A DNA stretch of 64,000 bases from Balneola vulgaris DSM 17893 (lineage in GTDB: Bacteria; Bacteroidota; Rhodothermia; Balneolales; Balneolaceae), in assembly GCF_000375465.1 (NCBI RefSeq), contig NZ_AQXH01000001.1:1341338-1405337 (forward strand), read 5' to 3'. Position numbers and translations under genes: made by a program. Below, piece by piece: positions 24,955-35,071 of the stretch (positions are counted from its first letter, which is position 1; each line of letters starts with the position of its first letter). The notes under the pieces are model-generated. The model was not told the DNA's origin and made no database searches. It saw only the letters and a list, made by a program, of their open reading frames with translations.

Positions 24955-27930
24955 TTACAGGTCCAGTTTTACATGGAACAGAACACGTCGTGCACTCGGG
25001 TATGGAGTTACTGAAACAGAACTCAATACAGACTGACGTCCAAAGTTACTTACCTCCGGATCGTATCCGTCGTAATCACTTATCAATAATAAGTTGTTAC
25101 CCGATACACCGAGTTTAATGCCTCGAACAGAGTCGCCAAATAAGCCTGTTAAGCTTGCTTTTGGAACGGTGTAGTACAGCGATGCTTCACGTAATTTGAT
25201 GTAGCTTGCATCCTGAACAAACTGAGATGTGATGAATGGACCGCGATCAACTGTTTCAGTATCGCTCACAAAGTAATCATCGGTATTACCACCAGAGTCT
25301 CTTAGTAAGTTAGAAAGCTGAATGTTTTCTGCTCCCTGACTGAAGTGGAATAAGAAATCTAAGCTCCAATTTTTGTAAAGCTTTAATTCGTTTCCAATCG
25401 ACATCTGGAAATCTGGCTGGAAGTCACCAAACTTAACGAGGTCACCATCTGCATTTTGGCCACCAATTGCTGTTGGCGATTCCCCTTCACGAAGTAATAC
25501 ACCACCCAATACCGGAGCACCAAAAGCTGTGTTATACTGATCTGGGATATTCAACTTGGTGATCTCAGAACTGTTGGTCCACCAGAAAATACGGGTCATC
25601 CAATCGATATCTACGTTACGAACCAGGTTCACATTCAAACCTAACTCAAGCCCTTTGTTTTCAAGCTCGGCAGCATTGGTTGCAACCGCTGTAATACCTG
25701 TAGAGTTTGAAGGCACTAAATCAAGAATCAAGTCTTCAACAGTCTTGTTATAGTAGGTAGCCTCGAAAGATACTTTCTGGTCTAGTACACTTAAATCGAT
25801 ACCAAACTCAATCTCTTTGGCTCTCTCAGGAACTAACTCAGGGTCAATAGCACGTGTACCTTGCACACCGCCTAAGTTACCACCAATATTCACACTATTA
25901 AGCGGACTAAAGGTTTGACCAAAGCTTGCTAAACCACCTGTTTCGCCATACGCAGCTCTTAACTTTAACTGATTGAATTCATCGTAATTCCAGAAATCGA
26001 AGTTCGTTAAGTTAAATGCTACCGATGCTTTTGGGTAGAAATACAATTCGTCTTGCTGAACATTCAACGTCGACTTATCCATTCTACCACCAATGGTCAG
26101 GATTGCTTTATCAGCCCAGTTGATTTCTTGCTGAGCAAAATATCCCACATCGGTTACCTCTTGGAATGCTTGCCCTAGTAGCTGAACATTCGCATTCTGA
26201 ACATTAACCTGTCCTGGAGCTAATCCTTGGCCTCTTAAAGTCTCCACTTCTTGGTCTACTCTAAAACGTGAGTAACCCGCTTGCGAAGTCAAGAAGAATT
26301 CATTTTCACCTGATACAAGCGTTGTATTATATACTAAAGAAGCTTGAAGGTTTGTCTGGATAATATCTGTAGTGGTGTGAATCACATCACCGGGATCGGT
26401 AAGTGTACTCTGTGACTGCATGAATTCAGGGAAGTATACCATCGAATTCGAATTGATGATATCGAATCCACCATTCGCTCTAAGGGCTAATCTTGAAGCT
26501 CCCCATTCAGCTAAGTCTGCAGTAGCACCAAATGACTGAACCACACGACTTACCGCCTGAGTGTTTTCAGCTTTATCTCTTAAACGGAATGGGTTTTCAG
26601 AGAAGTAAGGGTTGTTGTTATACGTACCATCAGGGTTAACCAATAGGTTGTAGGCATAATTAGGAGTGAATGCCAATGTATACCCAAGTGAACCACCCGT
26701 TGCGTTTTGGTTACCCGTAAAGCTACGGTCGGTTACTGAACGCACAAAGTTAGTATTTGAGGTTACAATTACGCGATCACTAATATTATGCTCAACATTG
26801 GCTCGAACCGATTGACGTTCAAAACCACTGTTTTTTATAATCCCGTCTTCTTCTTTTAGGTTACCTGATAAGAAATAACGTGTTTTCGCTCCACCAGCTG
26901 ATACACTCAACTGAGTGTTCTTCAATAATCCAGTTTCACCGTAAATCTCTTTTTCAAGATCACGAATTCTACCTGCATTGCTGGCATCATTATAGCGCTG
27001 AACTTCTAAGTCGCCACGTGCGCCTGTTCCCCAGAATGTTCTGATTTTAGCTTCATTCCATTCTGTTCTACCTAGTAAACGAACAGCATTAGTGAAACCA
27101 ATATCCTGCTGAACGCTCACTTCCGTTTCACCCGTTTTACCTTTTTTAGTAGTGATAATGATTACACCTGCATTCGCACGCTGCCCATAAATGGCTGCTG
27201 CTGATGAACCTTTAAGCACTTCTATACTGGCAATGTCGTCTGGGTTTAAATCGGCTAAACGGTTGGCAACATCATCCTGACTCGAGCCACCTGCCCCACT
27301 AACAGAAGAACGACCGGTAGAAATTGCACTGTTGTTTACATACACCCCATCAATAATATAAAGTGGTTGAGAGGTACCTGCACCAAGCGTACTTACGCCA
27401 CGTAACTGGATGTTAAATCCTCCACCAGGCGCACCCCCTTGGGATATGATATTCACTCCAGGGATTTTACCATATAGTGCATTGTCTATCGTTGAAGGGT
27501 CGTTATTACCTGCAATGTCCTCTGCATTAATGGAGGCTACTGAATTTGCAAGATTCGACCTTTTCACGGTGGAAGCTAAACCCGTAACAACCAACTCATC
27601 TAAATTGGCAACATCGGATTTCATGGCTACATCCATGGTAACGGTAGCGCCGTTGCTTCCTGATACATTAATATTTTGCGTAAGGTAACCTATGTAAGAA
27701 AACCTTAGCGTAGCGTCTCCTGAGGGAATATCGATGGTATATCTACCATCTAAATTAGTTGTCGTACCATTTCCTGTAGAAGGATCAAATACGGTAACAC
27801 CTACCAGTATATCACCGGTAGCGTCGTCTGTAACAAGGCCCGTAACTTGATACTGGGCCATTGCTAACTGGCTGGTTAAGAGTATACCAAATAAAAAGGC
27901 ACATACTCGTTTATAGTAACTGTGTCTCAT
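24955..27930 (-). CDS. SusC/RagA-type TonB-linked outer-membrane transporter
   Basis: TonB-dependent barrel of 991 residues. Signal peptide to about residue 25, carboxypeptidase-regulatory-like domain (YQVTGLVTDDATGDILVGVT) at about 26-105, then the SusC plug with GYLTQ, IPGVNI, LRGVSTLG and the NDVANR...GSSAAAIYGQRANAGVIIITTK segment, and a long beta-barrel. It imports an oligosaccharide or peptide with its SusD partner. It is the same length as the SusC protein at 29611-32586 and strikingly similar to it along the plug, pointing to a tandem duplication of the pair. No sigma/anti-sigma genes adjoin. Confidence 0.94.
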   Translation of the reverse strand: MRHSYYKRVCAFLFGILLTSQLAMAQYQVTGLVTDDATGDILVGVTVFDPSTGNGTTTNLDGRYTIDIPSGDATLRFSYIGYLTQNINVSGSNGATVTMDVAMKSDVANLDELVVTGLASTVKRSNLANSVASINAEDIAGNNDPSTIDNALYGKIPGVNIISQGGAPGGGFNIQLRGVSTLGAGTSQPLYIIDGVYVNNSAISTGRSSVSGAGGSSQDDVANRLADLNPDDIASIEVLKGSSAAAIYGQRANAGVIIITTKKGKTGETEVSVQQDIGFTNAVRLLGRTEWNEAKIRTFWGTGARGDLEVQRYNDASNAGRIRDLEKEIYGETGLLKNTQLSVSAGGAKTRYFLSGNLKEEDGIIKNSGFERQSVRANVEHNISDRVIVTSNTNFVRSVTDRSFTGNQNATGGSLGYTLAFTPNYAYNLLVNPDGTYNNNPYFSENPFRLRDKAENTQAVSRVVQSFGATADLAEWGASRLALRANGGFDIINSNSMVYFPEFMQSQSTLTDPGDVIHTTTDIIQTNLQASLVYNTTLVSGENEFFLTSQAGYSRFRVDQEVETLRGQGLAPGQVNVQNANVQLLGQAFQEVTDVGYFAQQEINWADKAILTIGGRMDKSTLNVQQDELYFYPKASVAFNLTNFDFWNYDEFNQLKLRAAYGETGGLASFGQTFSPLNSVNIGGNLGGVQGTRAIDPELVPERAKEIEFGIDLSVLDQKVSFEATYYNKTVEDLILDLVPSNSTGITAVATNAAELENKGLELGLNVNLVRNVDIDWMTRIFWWTNSSEITKLNIPDQYNTAFGAPVLGGVLLREGESPTAIGGQNADGDLVKFGDFQPDFQMSIGNELKLYKNWSLDFLFHFSQGAENIQLSNLLRDSGGNTDDYFVSDTETVDRGPFITSQFVQDASYIKLREASLYYTVPKASLTGLFGDSVRGIKLGVSGNNLLLISDYDGYDPEVSNFGRQSVLSSVSVTPYPSARRVLFHVKLDL

Positions 27931-28110
27931 ATGTCTTGATTTAATTGATTGTTATAGCAATAAGCTGAGCCAACATTATTATATAAATTTTAACATTTAT
28001 CAACCTTTTTTAACATCTGCGCTATTGCATTTCACTATTAGAGTAAATTGCTCTTTAATAATTACAAACTATTTAAATCAATTTGAGACAATGATTTATA
28101 CTGGTTGCAT

Positions 28111-28142
28111 AAAAAAAGCCCTGTGCTTTTACACACAGGGCT
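28111..28142 (-). terminator. Rho-independent terminator of the upstream SusCD operon
   Basis: Arms AGCCCTGTG (28117-28125) and CACAGGGCT (28134-28142), followed on the minus strand by seven T. It lies 59 bp after the susD stop, showing that the two SusCD pairs are separate transcription units. Confidence 0.88.
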
Positions 28143-28200
28143 CCAGGAATGCTAACCGCCTACTTTAGTATTAGGTTAGATATACTACTATTCCATTTTT

Positions 28201-29592
28201 TTAATTGGAACCAACATAGTCTTCCCAATCAAGCTCTCCTTGAGGACGTGCAACTTGAGTAGGTACACGACCACCGTCTAATGAGGTATCGATATCATCC
28301 AGACGATCATATCTTCTCATATCTACCCATCGGTGACCTTCACCCCACAGTGAGTATCGACGTTGATTCAACATCTCATCGAGTAAAGCTGCTTGAGTAA
28401 CTGCCCCTGAATAATCAGGTAATCCCCAAATGTTACGAATGGTATTTATAGCATCAACGGCATCCACTAAATCAGTACCCGTATTACGGTTGATTTTCGC
28501 TTCCGCATAAATAAGGATTAACTCCTCATTTCGGATAAATGGTACTGCATCCGTTTGTCCGTATCTACCTTCTTGGTAATCCGCAGATACGAGCGGTAGC
28601 TCTGATACTTCTGCTGGAGCTGTTCTTAGATCCAGTTTATCATCGATACGATCGTCGTTCGCCTCAGCGTCGTTCACCCAGTTTGGGCTTCCAACAATTA
28701 CACGATCAGCGGCCGCATCCGGCACATAATAAAACGGGTTTGTTCTATCATCACCACCTGCATACACATGCGCTGGACCTGCCTTTAGTTCAGCTACGGT
28801 TGTTGCATTCAGATTCAAGAACGAATCATCTAAGGCAGTTAAAGCACCACCCCAGTCGCCTGCATATACCGCAAAACGAGCCGCAATAGCTCTATTCACT
28901 TCTTGCATGGTTGCTGGAGTATCAAAGTTTTCGAAGCCATCTGTTAATTCAAACACAAAGCTTGAACCCGCGTTACCTAATGAAGTATTCGCCTCATCAA
29001 GAATGGCACGAATTCTCGTTAATGCATCACTTTGCGATAGGAAATCACCGGGATTCAATGGATCACTGTAGTTTAAATCTACACGAATTCCATTCGTTCC
29101 CTGATGGTGCCATGGCCAGATAAGCTGATAGGCCTTAAGGGTATTGGCAAAACCAATTACACCACTTGCTTCTGCATCAGATAACTGATCGGTATTGTTA
29201 ACCGCAGTAATTAAGAAGTCAGCTTGGCGAACGGCTCCATAAGGGCTTTCGTAAGCAGATCCATCACCGAAGAAAGTATGATTGTCTTCCGCATCAGGTG
29301 CAGGGTTTCCAGGTAACTGTAACCACTGGTCGAAAAAGTTAGGATCAGAAGTTCCGAAGTAATATAAATCACGCCCGAAAGCTCCGAATAACGTCCATAC
29401 AGTATTATAGTTTCTGTTTTCAGCTTCCAAACCTGTTACCAAGTTTTGGATATCTGACTTGGTTGCATTCTGCAACACCGCATTTTCACTCGGACTATTT
29501 GGATCAGTCACGGCTGCGGGATCAATCAGATCACACGCCACAAAACTAAGTCCAAGTCCTGCAATAGCTAAATATTTGGTAAATTTTTTCAT
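28201..29592 (-). CDS. SusD/RagB-family outer-membrane lipoprotein
   Basis: Second SusD-like protein, 463 residues from ATG 29592 (an earlier ATG at 29601 adds three residues). Lipobox ends in FVAC (Cys20). It shares with its paralogue the start CDxxxxxxVxDPNxP, the segments GxFGRDLYxF, FGxxxAYESPYxAxRQA, and the end RYSLWGEGHRWVDMRRYDRL with DTSLDGGRVP. The pair thus arose by duplication of the neighbouring genes, with ligand-contacting regions now different. It follows its SusC partner by about 18 bp. Confidence 0.92.
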   Translation of the reverse strand: MKKFTKYLAIAGLGLSFVACDLIDPAAVTDPNSPSENAVLQNATKSDIQNLVTGLEAENRNYNTVWTLFGAFGRDLYYFGTSDPNFFDQWLQLPGNPAPDAEDNHTFFGDGSAYESPYGAVRQADFLITAVNNTDQLSDAEASGVIGFANTLKAYQLIWPWHHQGTNGIRVDLNYSDPLNPGDFLSQSDALTRIRAILDEANTSLGNAGSSFVFELTDGFENFDTPATMQEVNRAIAARFAVYAGDWGGALTALDDSFLNLNATTVAELKAGPAHVYAGGDDRTNPFYYVPDAAADRVIVGSPNWVNDAEANDDRIDDKLDLRTAPAEVSELPLVSADYQEGRYGQTDAVPFIRNEELILIYAEAKINRNTGTDLVDAVDAINTIRNIWGLPDYSGAVTQAALLDEMLNQRRYSLWGEGHRWVDMRRYDRLDDIDTSLDGGRVPTQVARPQGELDWEDYVGSN

Positions 29593-29610
29593 AGTATACA
29601 TTCTTTAGAA

Positions 29611-32586
29611 TTAGTTGATATCGAATTTCAAATGGAACAAGATCTTTCTTGAACTTGGATATGGGGTAATGTCTACTTGACGACCAATGTTTGATCTACC
29701 AAGCGCACTCACTTCAGGATCATACCCTCCATAATCTGATATCAATAATAAGTTTGTACCCGACACACCAACTTTGATACGGCTCAATGCACCGTTCAAT
29801 TGGTCAGACAAGAATTCTTTAGGCACTGTATAGTACAACGACGCTTCTCTTAACTTGATGTAAGAACCATCATCTACGAAACGTGCGGTACCCGCTGGGC
29901 GCTGAACTCGAGTAGTTCCTTCGGTATAATAATCATCCGTGTTACCTCTACCATCAGATAATAAATCCGATAAGTTTGTTAACTCAGAGCCCTGACTCCA
30001 ATGCACTAAGAAACTAGCACTGAAGTTTTGCAAGAAGTTGAAATCGTTTGAAAACGACATCTGGAAATCTGGCTGGTAGTTACCAAAGATTTTCTCTTCA
30101 CCATTTTCATCAAAACCATAAATGGTTGTTGGTGAAACGCCCTCTTTGATCTTAGCAAAACCAAAACCCGTTGAGAAGGCACCATTGATATCTTCAGGTA
30201 CTCTTAAGTCGGTAATTAGCGACTCATTCTTCCACCATAGAATGGAACTATTCCACACTAAGTTAGAATTATTCACTGGAATTAAATTAAGACCTAATTC
30301 AATACCCTCGTTTTCAAGATCAGCTGCATTTGTTGAAACACCACCTAGTCCTGTTGCTGGAGCAGGGTTTAGATTCAAGATTAAATCTTCAACCGTTTTC
30401 TTGTATACGGTTCCTTCAAATGAAATACGTCCATCCAAGAACGTTACATCTATACCATACTCAAGCTCTTTTGCACTTTCTGGCTTTAGGTTAGGATCAA
30501 CTGTAGAACCACCTGCTGAAATACCAACAAAGCTTCCAATGTTCTCACTATTCGCACTCGTGAATATGTTTCCAAAGTTTGGAAGTCCACCAGTCTCACC
30601 ATAAGCAACACGTAACTTCAACTGGCTGATGTCATTTACCGTCCAGAAGTCGAAATTGGTAAGGTTTGCAGCAACCGATGCTTTTGGATAGAAATAAAGC
30701 TCATCGTCATTTAAGTTTAGAGTAGAACGATCTAATCGACCCCCCACCGTTGCGATAACTTTATCATCCCAGTTGACTTCTTGCTGAGCAAAGTATCCAA
30801 TATCTGCAATCTCAGTAAAGCCCTGAGAAGCCGTTACTTGTGCCGCATTTCCAACATTCGTTTGCCCTGGTAATAAACCACGACCTCGAATATTGTCTTG
30901 TGAAATCTTTTGGTCGTAACGAGAGAAACCAGCTTGAGTATTCAAGTAGTACGTTCCCATCTCAGACTGTAGCTCTGTGCTGTATGCTAATGAAGCTTGT
31001 AGATTTAAATTCAATACTTCACTAATTGAATGATACACATCACCAGGGAAGTCAGCGGCTGTTCTTTGGAACTGCATGTACTCAGGGAAATACACTATAC
31101 CATCTGAAGCTAGATAATCTAATCCCCCACGTAAGCTAAATGCTAAACGATTTACACCGCTTGAGATAAGATCTGCATTTAATTCAACCGATTGGATGAA
31201 ACGATTTACTTCTTGGTCGTTTCTAGCGTCATCGATAAGTCTAAATGGGTTTTCAGAGAAATATGGGTTGTCGTTATAGGTCCCATCCGCATTCTGCTTA
31301 AGGATATCGTAAGCGTAGTTCGGAGTAAATGCTAAGGTATAACCAATAGATCCACCCGTGTTATTCTGGTTTCCAGTAAATCCACGCTGTGAGTCAGTAT
31401 TGATATACGAAGAACTAGTAGCTATACGCACATTTTTATTGATGCTATGATCAATATTCGCACGTAGGCTACGGCGCTGGAAGCCTGTTTCTTCAATAAT
31501 ACCTTGCTCATCGTTGTTAGATGCTGATATAAAGAAACGAGTTTTTTCATTACCACCAGATACACTAATCTGCGTGTTCATAATAGCACCTTGGTTGCCA
31601 TATAACTCTTTCTCAAGATCAACGATATTACCATTAGATTTTGCAGTGTTATACCGCTGAACTTCTAGATCGCCACGAGCACCCGTTCCCCAGAAATCCC
31701 GAATACGAGCTTCATTCCATTCGGTACGACCTTGGAAACGTAATGCAGCACTAAAACCTACATCTTGTGATACAGAAATCTTAGTATCGCCAGCCTTACC
31801 TCTTTTCGTTTTGATGATTACTACACCTGCATTCGCACGCTGACCATAAATAGCCGCCGCTGATGATCCTTTAAGAATCTCAATGCTTTCAATATCATCA
31901 GGGTTTAAATCTGCAAGTCGGTTCGCTGAATCATCCTGCGACGAGCCACCGGCTCCACTTACACTTGATCTACCGTTTGAAATATTAGAGTTATTGATAT
32001 ACACTCCATCAACGATATAAAGTGGTTGAGATCCTGAAGCACCAAAAGTGGATACCCCACGCATCTGAACGTTGAAACCACCACCTGGCGCTCCACTATA
32101 CGACTGTATTTGGACCCCAGGGATTTTACCCTGCATAGCTCCATCCAATGTAGGAGGGTCAGTTTTACCTGAAATATCTTCTGCGTTAATGGAAGAAACA
32201 GAGTTTGCTAGGTTGGAACGCTTCGTTGTTGAAGCCAAACCTGTAATCACTAACTCATCTAGATTTGCAACATCACTTTTTAACGTCACATTTAGAGTAA
32301 CTTCTTCTCCAGCGTTTCCATCAACATCAATGTTCTGGGTTACATACCCAATGTAAGAGAAGCGCAAGGTAGTGGCTCCGTCAACTTCAATGGTATAAAT
32401 ACCATCAACATTAGTGGTTACACCACCTCCCGATGCTGGATCGAAAATGGTAACACCCACAAGTTCATCACCTGTGGCTTCATCTGTAACAACACCAGTA
32501 ACTTGATACTGGGCCATCACTAAGTGACTTGAAAAAAGTAGTGCGAATAAAAATGCGCCTACCTTCGAATAGTAACTTTTTCTCAT
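29611..32586 (-). CDS. SusC/RagA-type TonB-linked outer-membrane transporter
   Basis: TonB-dependent barrel of 991 residues, first gene of the upstream SusCD operon. Signal peptide, carboxypeptidase-regulatory-like domain (about 26-105), SusC plug (IPGVQI, MRGVSTFG, GSSAAAIYGQRANAGVVIIKTK) and barrel ending in KILFHLKFDI. It matches its paralogue almost gap-free in the plug and barrel start but differs in many outer loops. The 145-bp gap to the divergent TlpA-like gene should hold both promoters. Ligand unknown. Confidence 0.94.
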   Translation of the reverse strand: MRKSYYSKVGAFLFALLFSSHLVMAQYQVTGVVTDEATGDELVGVTIFDPASGGGVTTNVDGIYTIEVDGATTLRFSYIGYVTQNIDVDGNAGEEVTLNVTLKSDVANLDELVITGLASTTKRSNLANSVSSINAEDISGKTDPPTLDGAMQGKIPGVQIQSYSGAPGGGFNVQMRGVSTFGASGSQPLYIVDGVYINNSNISNGRSSVSGAGGSSQDDSANRLADLNPDDIESIEILKGSSAAAIYGQRANAGVVIIKTKRGKAGDTKISVSQDVGFSAALRFQGRTEWNEARIRDFWGTGARGDLEVQRYNTAKSNGNIVDLEKELYGNQGAIMNTQISVSGGNEKTRFFISASNNDEQGIIEETGFQRRSLRANIDHSINKNVRIATSSSYINTDSQRGFTGNQNNTGGSIGYTLAFTPNYAYDILKQNADGTYNDNPYFSENPFRLIDDARNDQEVNRFIQSVELNADLISSGVNRLAFSLRGGLDYLASDGIVYFPEYMQFQRTAADFPGDVYHSISEVLNLNLQASLAYSTELQSEMGTYYLNTQAGFSRYDQKISQDNIRGRGLLPGQTNVGNAAQVTASQGFTEIADIGYFAQQEVNWDDKVIATVGGRLDRSTLNLNDDELYFYPKASVAANLTNFDFWTVNDISQLKLRVAYGETGGLPNFGNIFTSANSENIGSFVGISAGGSTVDPNLKPESAKELEYGIDVTFLDGRISFEGTVYKKTVEDLILNLNPAPATGLGGVSTNAADLENEGIELGLNLIPVNNSNLVWNSSILWWKNESLITDLRVPEDINGAFSTGFGFAKIKEGVSPTTIYGFDENGEEKIFGNYQPDFQMSFSNDFNFLQNFSASFLVHWSQGSELTNLSDLLSDGRGNTDDYYTEGTTRVQRPAGTARFVDDGSYIKLREASLYYTVPKEFLSDQLNGALSRIKVGVSGTNLLLISDYGGYDPEVSALGRSNIGRQVDITPYPSSRKILFHLKFDIN

Positions 32587-32731
32587 ATGCCTTATTTGTT
32601 TTAGTATTAAAAAACAACGTCTTTTGACGTGTCGGCTATTAAATAATAATTAAGAATCAGTTTCACTATAAGCATGGTGTTAAGAGATGTAAACCTCTCT
32701 CTGAAATTTCTCCGAACTAATTGGTATCTTT

Positions 32732-33301
32732 ATGGTGTTACATAAACGAACCTTAAACTCAATCAAGACTGTGCACAAAAAGCTCTTATTACCCATCCTA
32801 ACTGTACTGCTATTTATAGCCTGTGGTGAAACCCGCGAAAACCCTCGCGAACTCAATAGCGAACTACTGAAAACAGGTGAAATCATTTACAACGCCACCT
32901 TTACTGATTTGGAAGGCAACACGGTTTCAGTAAAAGATTACAAGGGTAAAGTGATACTGGTTGACTTTTGGGAAACGTGGTGTGGCCCTTGTTTACAAGT
33001 ATTCCCAGCTATGGATTCGTTGCGCAAAGAATATGGCGACGACTTCGAAGTATTTGCTGTGAATTTGCAAGATTCAGACACTCCCGAAGAAGTAAGAGCC
33101 TTTGCTGAAGAAAAAGGCTATGATTTTAACTTTTTATTAGACACTGAAGAAGTGGGTGCAAAAGTGATTACTTTTGGTATCCCCTTTAAAATATTCATCG
33201 ATCCAGATGGATATTTGATAAAAGCTGAAGTAGGTAGTAGCGGTACAAAAGGCGATTACTTGAAGGCAAAAACCATTATTGAAGACAATAAACAATCCTA
33301 G
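32732..33301 (+). CDS. TlpA/ResA-like thioredoxin lipoprotein
   Basis: Exported thiol-disulfide protein of 189 residues. Lipobox LFIAC (Cys31) follows a long N-region; a GTG at 32771 could be the true start and would shorten it by 13 residues. The thioredoxin domain has the active site WCGPC (Cys84, Cys87) and the cis-Pro in [10 protein letters not shown]. The domain type ([20 protein letters not shown]) is that of TlpA/ResA, which reduce cytochrome c apoproteins or other extracytoplasmic disulfides. It is 19 bp before the ATG of ahcY and may be co-transcribed with it; a functional link is not obvious. Confidence 0.88.
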   Translation: MVLHKRTLNSIKTVHKKLLLPILTVLLFIACGETRENPRELNSELLKTGEIIYNATFTDLEGNTVSVKDYKGKVILVDFWETWCGPCLQVFPAMDSLRKEYGDDFEVFAVNLQDSDTPEEVRAFAEEKGYDFNFLLDTEEVGAKVITFGIPFKIFIDPDGYLIKAEVGSSGTKGDYLKAKTIIEDNKQS

Positions 33302-33320
33302 AATCGACGATATAATTATT

Positions 33321-34628
33321 ATGCAAGATGTAAAAGAGAAACCAGCTTATAAAGTAGCAGATATCTCATTGGCAAAATTTGGACGCCAAGAGATTGAACT
33401 AGCTGAAGCTGAAATGCCAGGTTTAATGGCATTAAGAGAAGAATACAAAGCCGAGCAACCACTGAAAGGTGCACGCATCGCCGGATGTCTTCACATGACT
33501 ATCCAAACTGCCGTACTTATTGAAACATTAGTAGATTTAGGTGCCGATGTAACTTGGTCTTCATGTAATATCTACTCTACTCAAGACCACGCAGCAGCAG
33601 CTATTGCTGAAGCTGGCATTCCTGTTTACGCCTGGAAAGGTATGACTGAAGAAGAGTTTGATTGGTGTATTGAACAAACACTATTCTTCCCAGATGGCCA
33701 ACCTCTAAATATGATTTTAGATGACGGTGGCGACTTAACCAACATGGTACTCGATCGCTACCCTGAGTTAGTAGATGGTATCAACGGAATTTCTGAAGAA
33801 ACTACTACTGGTGTACTTCGCCTTATCGAGCGTGAGCGCAAAGGAACCCTAACTCTTCCTGCTATTAACGTAAACGACTCGGTTACAAAATCGAAATTTG
33901 ATAACAAATACGGTTGTAAAGAATCAGCTGTAGATGCTATTCGTCGTGCTACCGATGTAATGATGGCTGGTAAAGTAGCTGTTGTTGCTGGTTACGGTGA
34001 TGTAGGTAAAGGAACCGCAGCTTCACTACGTGGTGCTGGTGCTCGTGTAATTGTTACCGAAATCGATCCAATCTGTGCACTCCAAGCTGCTATGGATGGT
34101 TTCGAAGTTAAGAAAATGGATGACGCTGCACCTCGTGCCGATATCATTGTGACCGCTACGGGTAATAAAGACATCGTACAAGGCAAGCATTTCGAAATAA
34201 TGAAAGACAAAGTGATTGTTGGAAACATCGGTCACTTCGACAACGAAATTGATGTTGCGTGGCTAAAAGAAAACTCCAAAGAAGAAAACATCAAACCACA
34301 GGTTGATATCTTCACGTTGAAGTCGGGTAAGCAAGTTGTACTACTATCTCAAGGACGTTTAATGAACCTTGGTAATGCAACGGGTCACCCATCTTTTGTG
34401 ATGAGTAACAGCTTCACCAACCAAACTTTGGCACAGATTGCACTTTGGAACCGTCCAGAGGAATTTGAGCCAGGTGTTCACGTACTTCCAAAAAGTTTAG
34501 ATGAAAAAGTAGCACGCTTACATTTATCTAAAATTGGTGTAGAGCTTGAAACCCTTACTGAAGACCAAGCGGAATACATTGGTGTTCCAATCACAGGTCC
34601 TTATAAGTCAGATCAGTACAGATACTAA
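33321..34628 (+). CDS. ahcY: Adenosylhomocysteinase
   Basis: NAD-dependent hydrolase that splits S-adenosylhomocysteine into adenosine and homocysteine, relieving product inhibition of methyltransferases. Length 435 residues from ATG 33321; an in-frame TTG at 33279 inside the preceding gene is disfavoured. Key segments: [29 protein letters not shown], the NAD-binding [22 protein letters not shown] and the C-terminal KSDQYRY, all standard. Codon use and spacing suggest strong expression. No SAH riboswitch was recognised upstream; a terminator follows at 34661. Confidence 0.97.
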   Translation: MQDVKEKPAYKVADISLAKFGRQEIELAEAEMPGLMALREEYKAEQPLKGARIAGCLHMTIQTAVLIETLVDLGADVTWSSCNIYSTQDHAAAAIAEAGIPVYAWKGMTEEEFDWCIEQTLFFPDGQPLNMILDDGGDLTNMVLDRYPELVDGINGISEETTTGVLRLIERERKGTLTLPAINVNDSVTKSKFDNKYGCKESAVDAIRRATDVMMAGKVAVVAGYGDVGKGTAASLRGAGARVIVTEIDPICALQAAMDGFEVKKMDDAAPRADIIVTATGNKDIVQGKHFEIMKDKVIVGNIGHFDNEIDVAWLKENSKEENIKPQVDIFTLKSGKQVVLLSQGRLMNLGNATGHPSFVMSNSFTNQTLAQIALWNRPEEFEPGVHVLPKSLDEKVARLHLSKIGVELETLTEDQAEYIGVPITGPYKSDQYRY

Positions 34629-34660
34629 GCATTTGCTTAGGTATACAATTTGTAAATAAA

Positions 34661-34692
34661 GAAAGCCCGCTCCTTCGAGTGGGCTTTTTTCA
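34661..34692 (+). terminator. Rho-independent terminator after ahcY
   Basis: Arms AAAGCCCGCTC and GAGTGGGCTTT around a CTTC loop (one G-T pair), followed by a T-run. Confidence 0.88.
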
Positions 34693-34703
34693 TGAATTCT
34701 CTA

Positions 34704-34734
34704 TTGTTTCGGGCTGCTAAAGTCCGTATCTTTG
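34704..34734 (+). promoter_or_regulatory. Bacteroidota-type promoter for tRNA-Arg
   Basis: TTG at 34704-34706 and TATCTTTG at 34727-34734, 20 bp apart, match the -33 (TTG) and -7 (TAnnTTTG) consensus of primary sigma factors in this phylum. Transcription would begin near 34741, about 18 bp before the tRNA. Confidence 0.7.
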
Positions 34735-34758
34735 GAGCCTTTCAAATTATTGAAATAT

Positions 34759-34832
34759 GCACCCGTAGCTCAACTGGATAGAGTACCTGACTACGAATCA
34801 GGCGGTTAGAGGTTCGAATCCTCTCGGGTGTA
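34759..34832 (+). tRNA. tRNA-Arg (anticodon ACG)
   Basis: A 74-nt cloverleaf: acceptor arm GCACCCG/CGGGTGT (G1-U72), D-loop AGCTCAACTGGATAGAGT, anticodon arm CCTGA/TCAGG with loop CTACGAA (anticodon ACG, read as ICG), variable loop and T-arm with GGTTCGAATCC. Discriminator A. No encoded CCA. The AT-rich debris island starts about 100 bp downstream. Confidence 0.97.
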
Positions 34833-34845
34833 CACCTAAATAAGC

Positions 34846-34882
34846 CCTTCGAAGCACTTTCACAGCTTCTGGGGCTTTTTTT
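34846..34882 (+). terminator. Terminator after tRNA-Arg
   Basis: AAGCCC-TTCGAAG pairs with CTTC-TGGGGCTT across an 11-nt loop with a small mismatch, followed by seven T. Confidence 0.75.
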
Positions 34883-34941
34883 ATGCCCCTATGTGATGTG
34901 ATATACTATTGCTCTCCTCTGTTTTCTCATTCATTTCAGAT

Positions 34942-34998
34942 CTTTTAAGTTTGCAACTTAAAAGCCCTAGACGAGGAAGTCTCCTGACTTCCATCACT
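34942..34998. repeat. Partial copy of the hairpin-bounded ~200-bp element
   Basis: Identical or nearly identical to the left quarter of the copy at 37596-37797. It has hairpin 34942-34964 (arms CTTTTAAGTT/AACTTAAAAG, loop TGC) and hairpin 34975-34992 (arms GGAAGTC/GACTTCC, loop TCCT). The rest of the element is missing; other hairpins follow. Confidence 0.85.
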
Positions 34999-35011
34999 GG
35001 CCCCCTTCCTT

Positions 35012-35058
35012 GTTCCCAAGCTCCTGCTTGGGAACACATTCCAGAAGCTCCAGCTTCT
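35012..35058. repeat. Hairpin pair with TCCN loops
   Basis: Perfect 10-bp hairpin 35012-35035 (arms GTTCCCAAGC and GCTTGGGAAC, loop TCCT) and hairpin 35043-35058 (arms AGAAGC and GCTTCT, loop TCCA). Their loops match those of hairpins elsewhere in the island though the stems differ. Confidence 0.85.
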
Positions 35059-35071
35059 ATTAATTGCACTC

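Noticed and set aside
30122-30604. A 160-residue plus-strand gene opposite SusC
   Set aside because: Antisense shadow of a clear SusC gene with no family features.
33200-33320. SAH riboswitch before ahcY
   Set aside because: The upstream DNA is the coding end of the TlpA-like gene and shows no matching fold.
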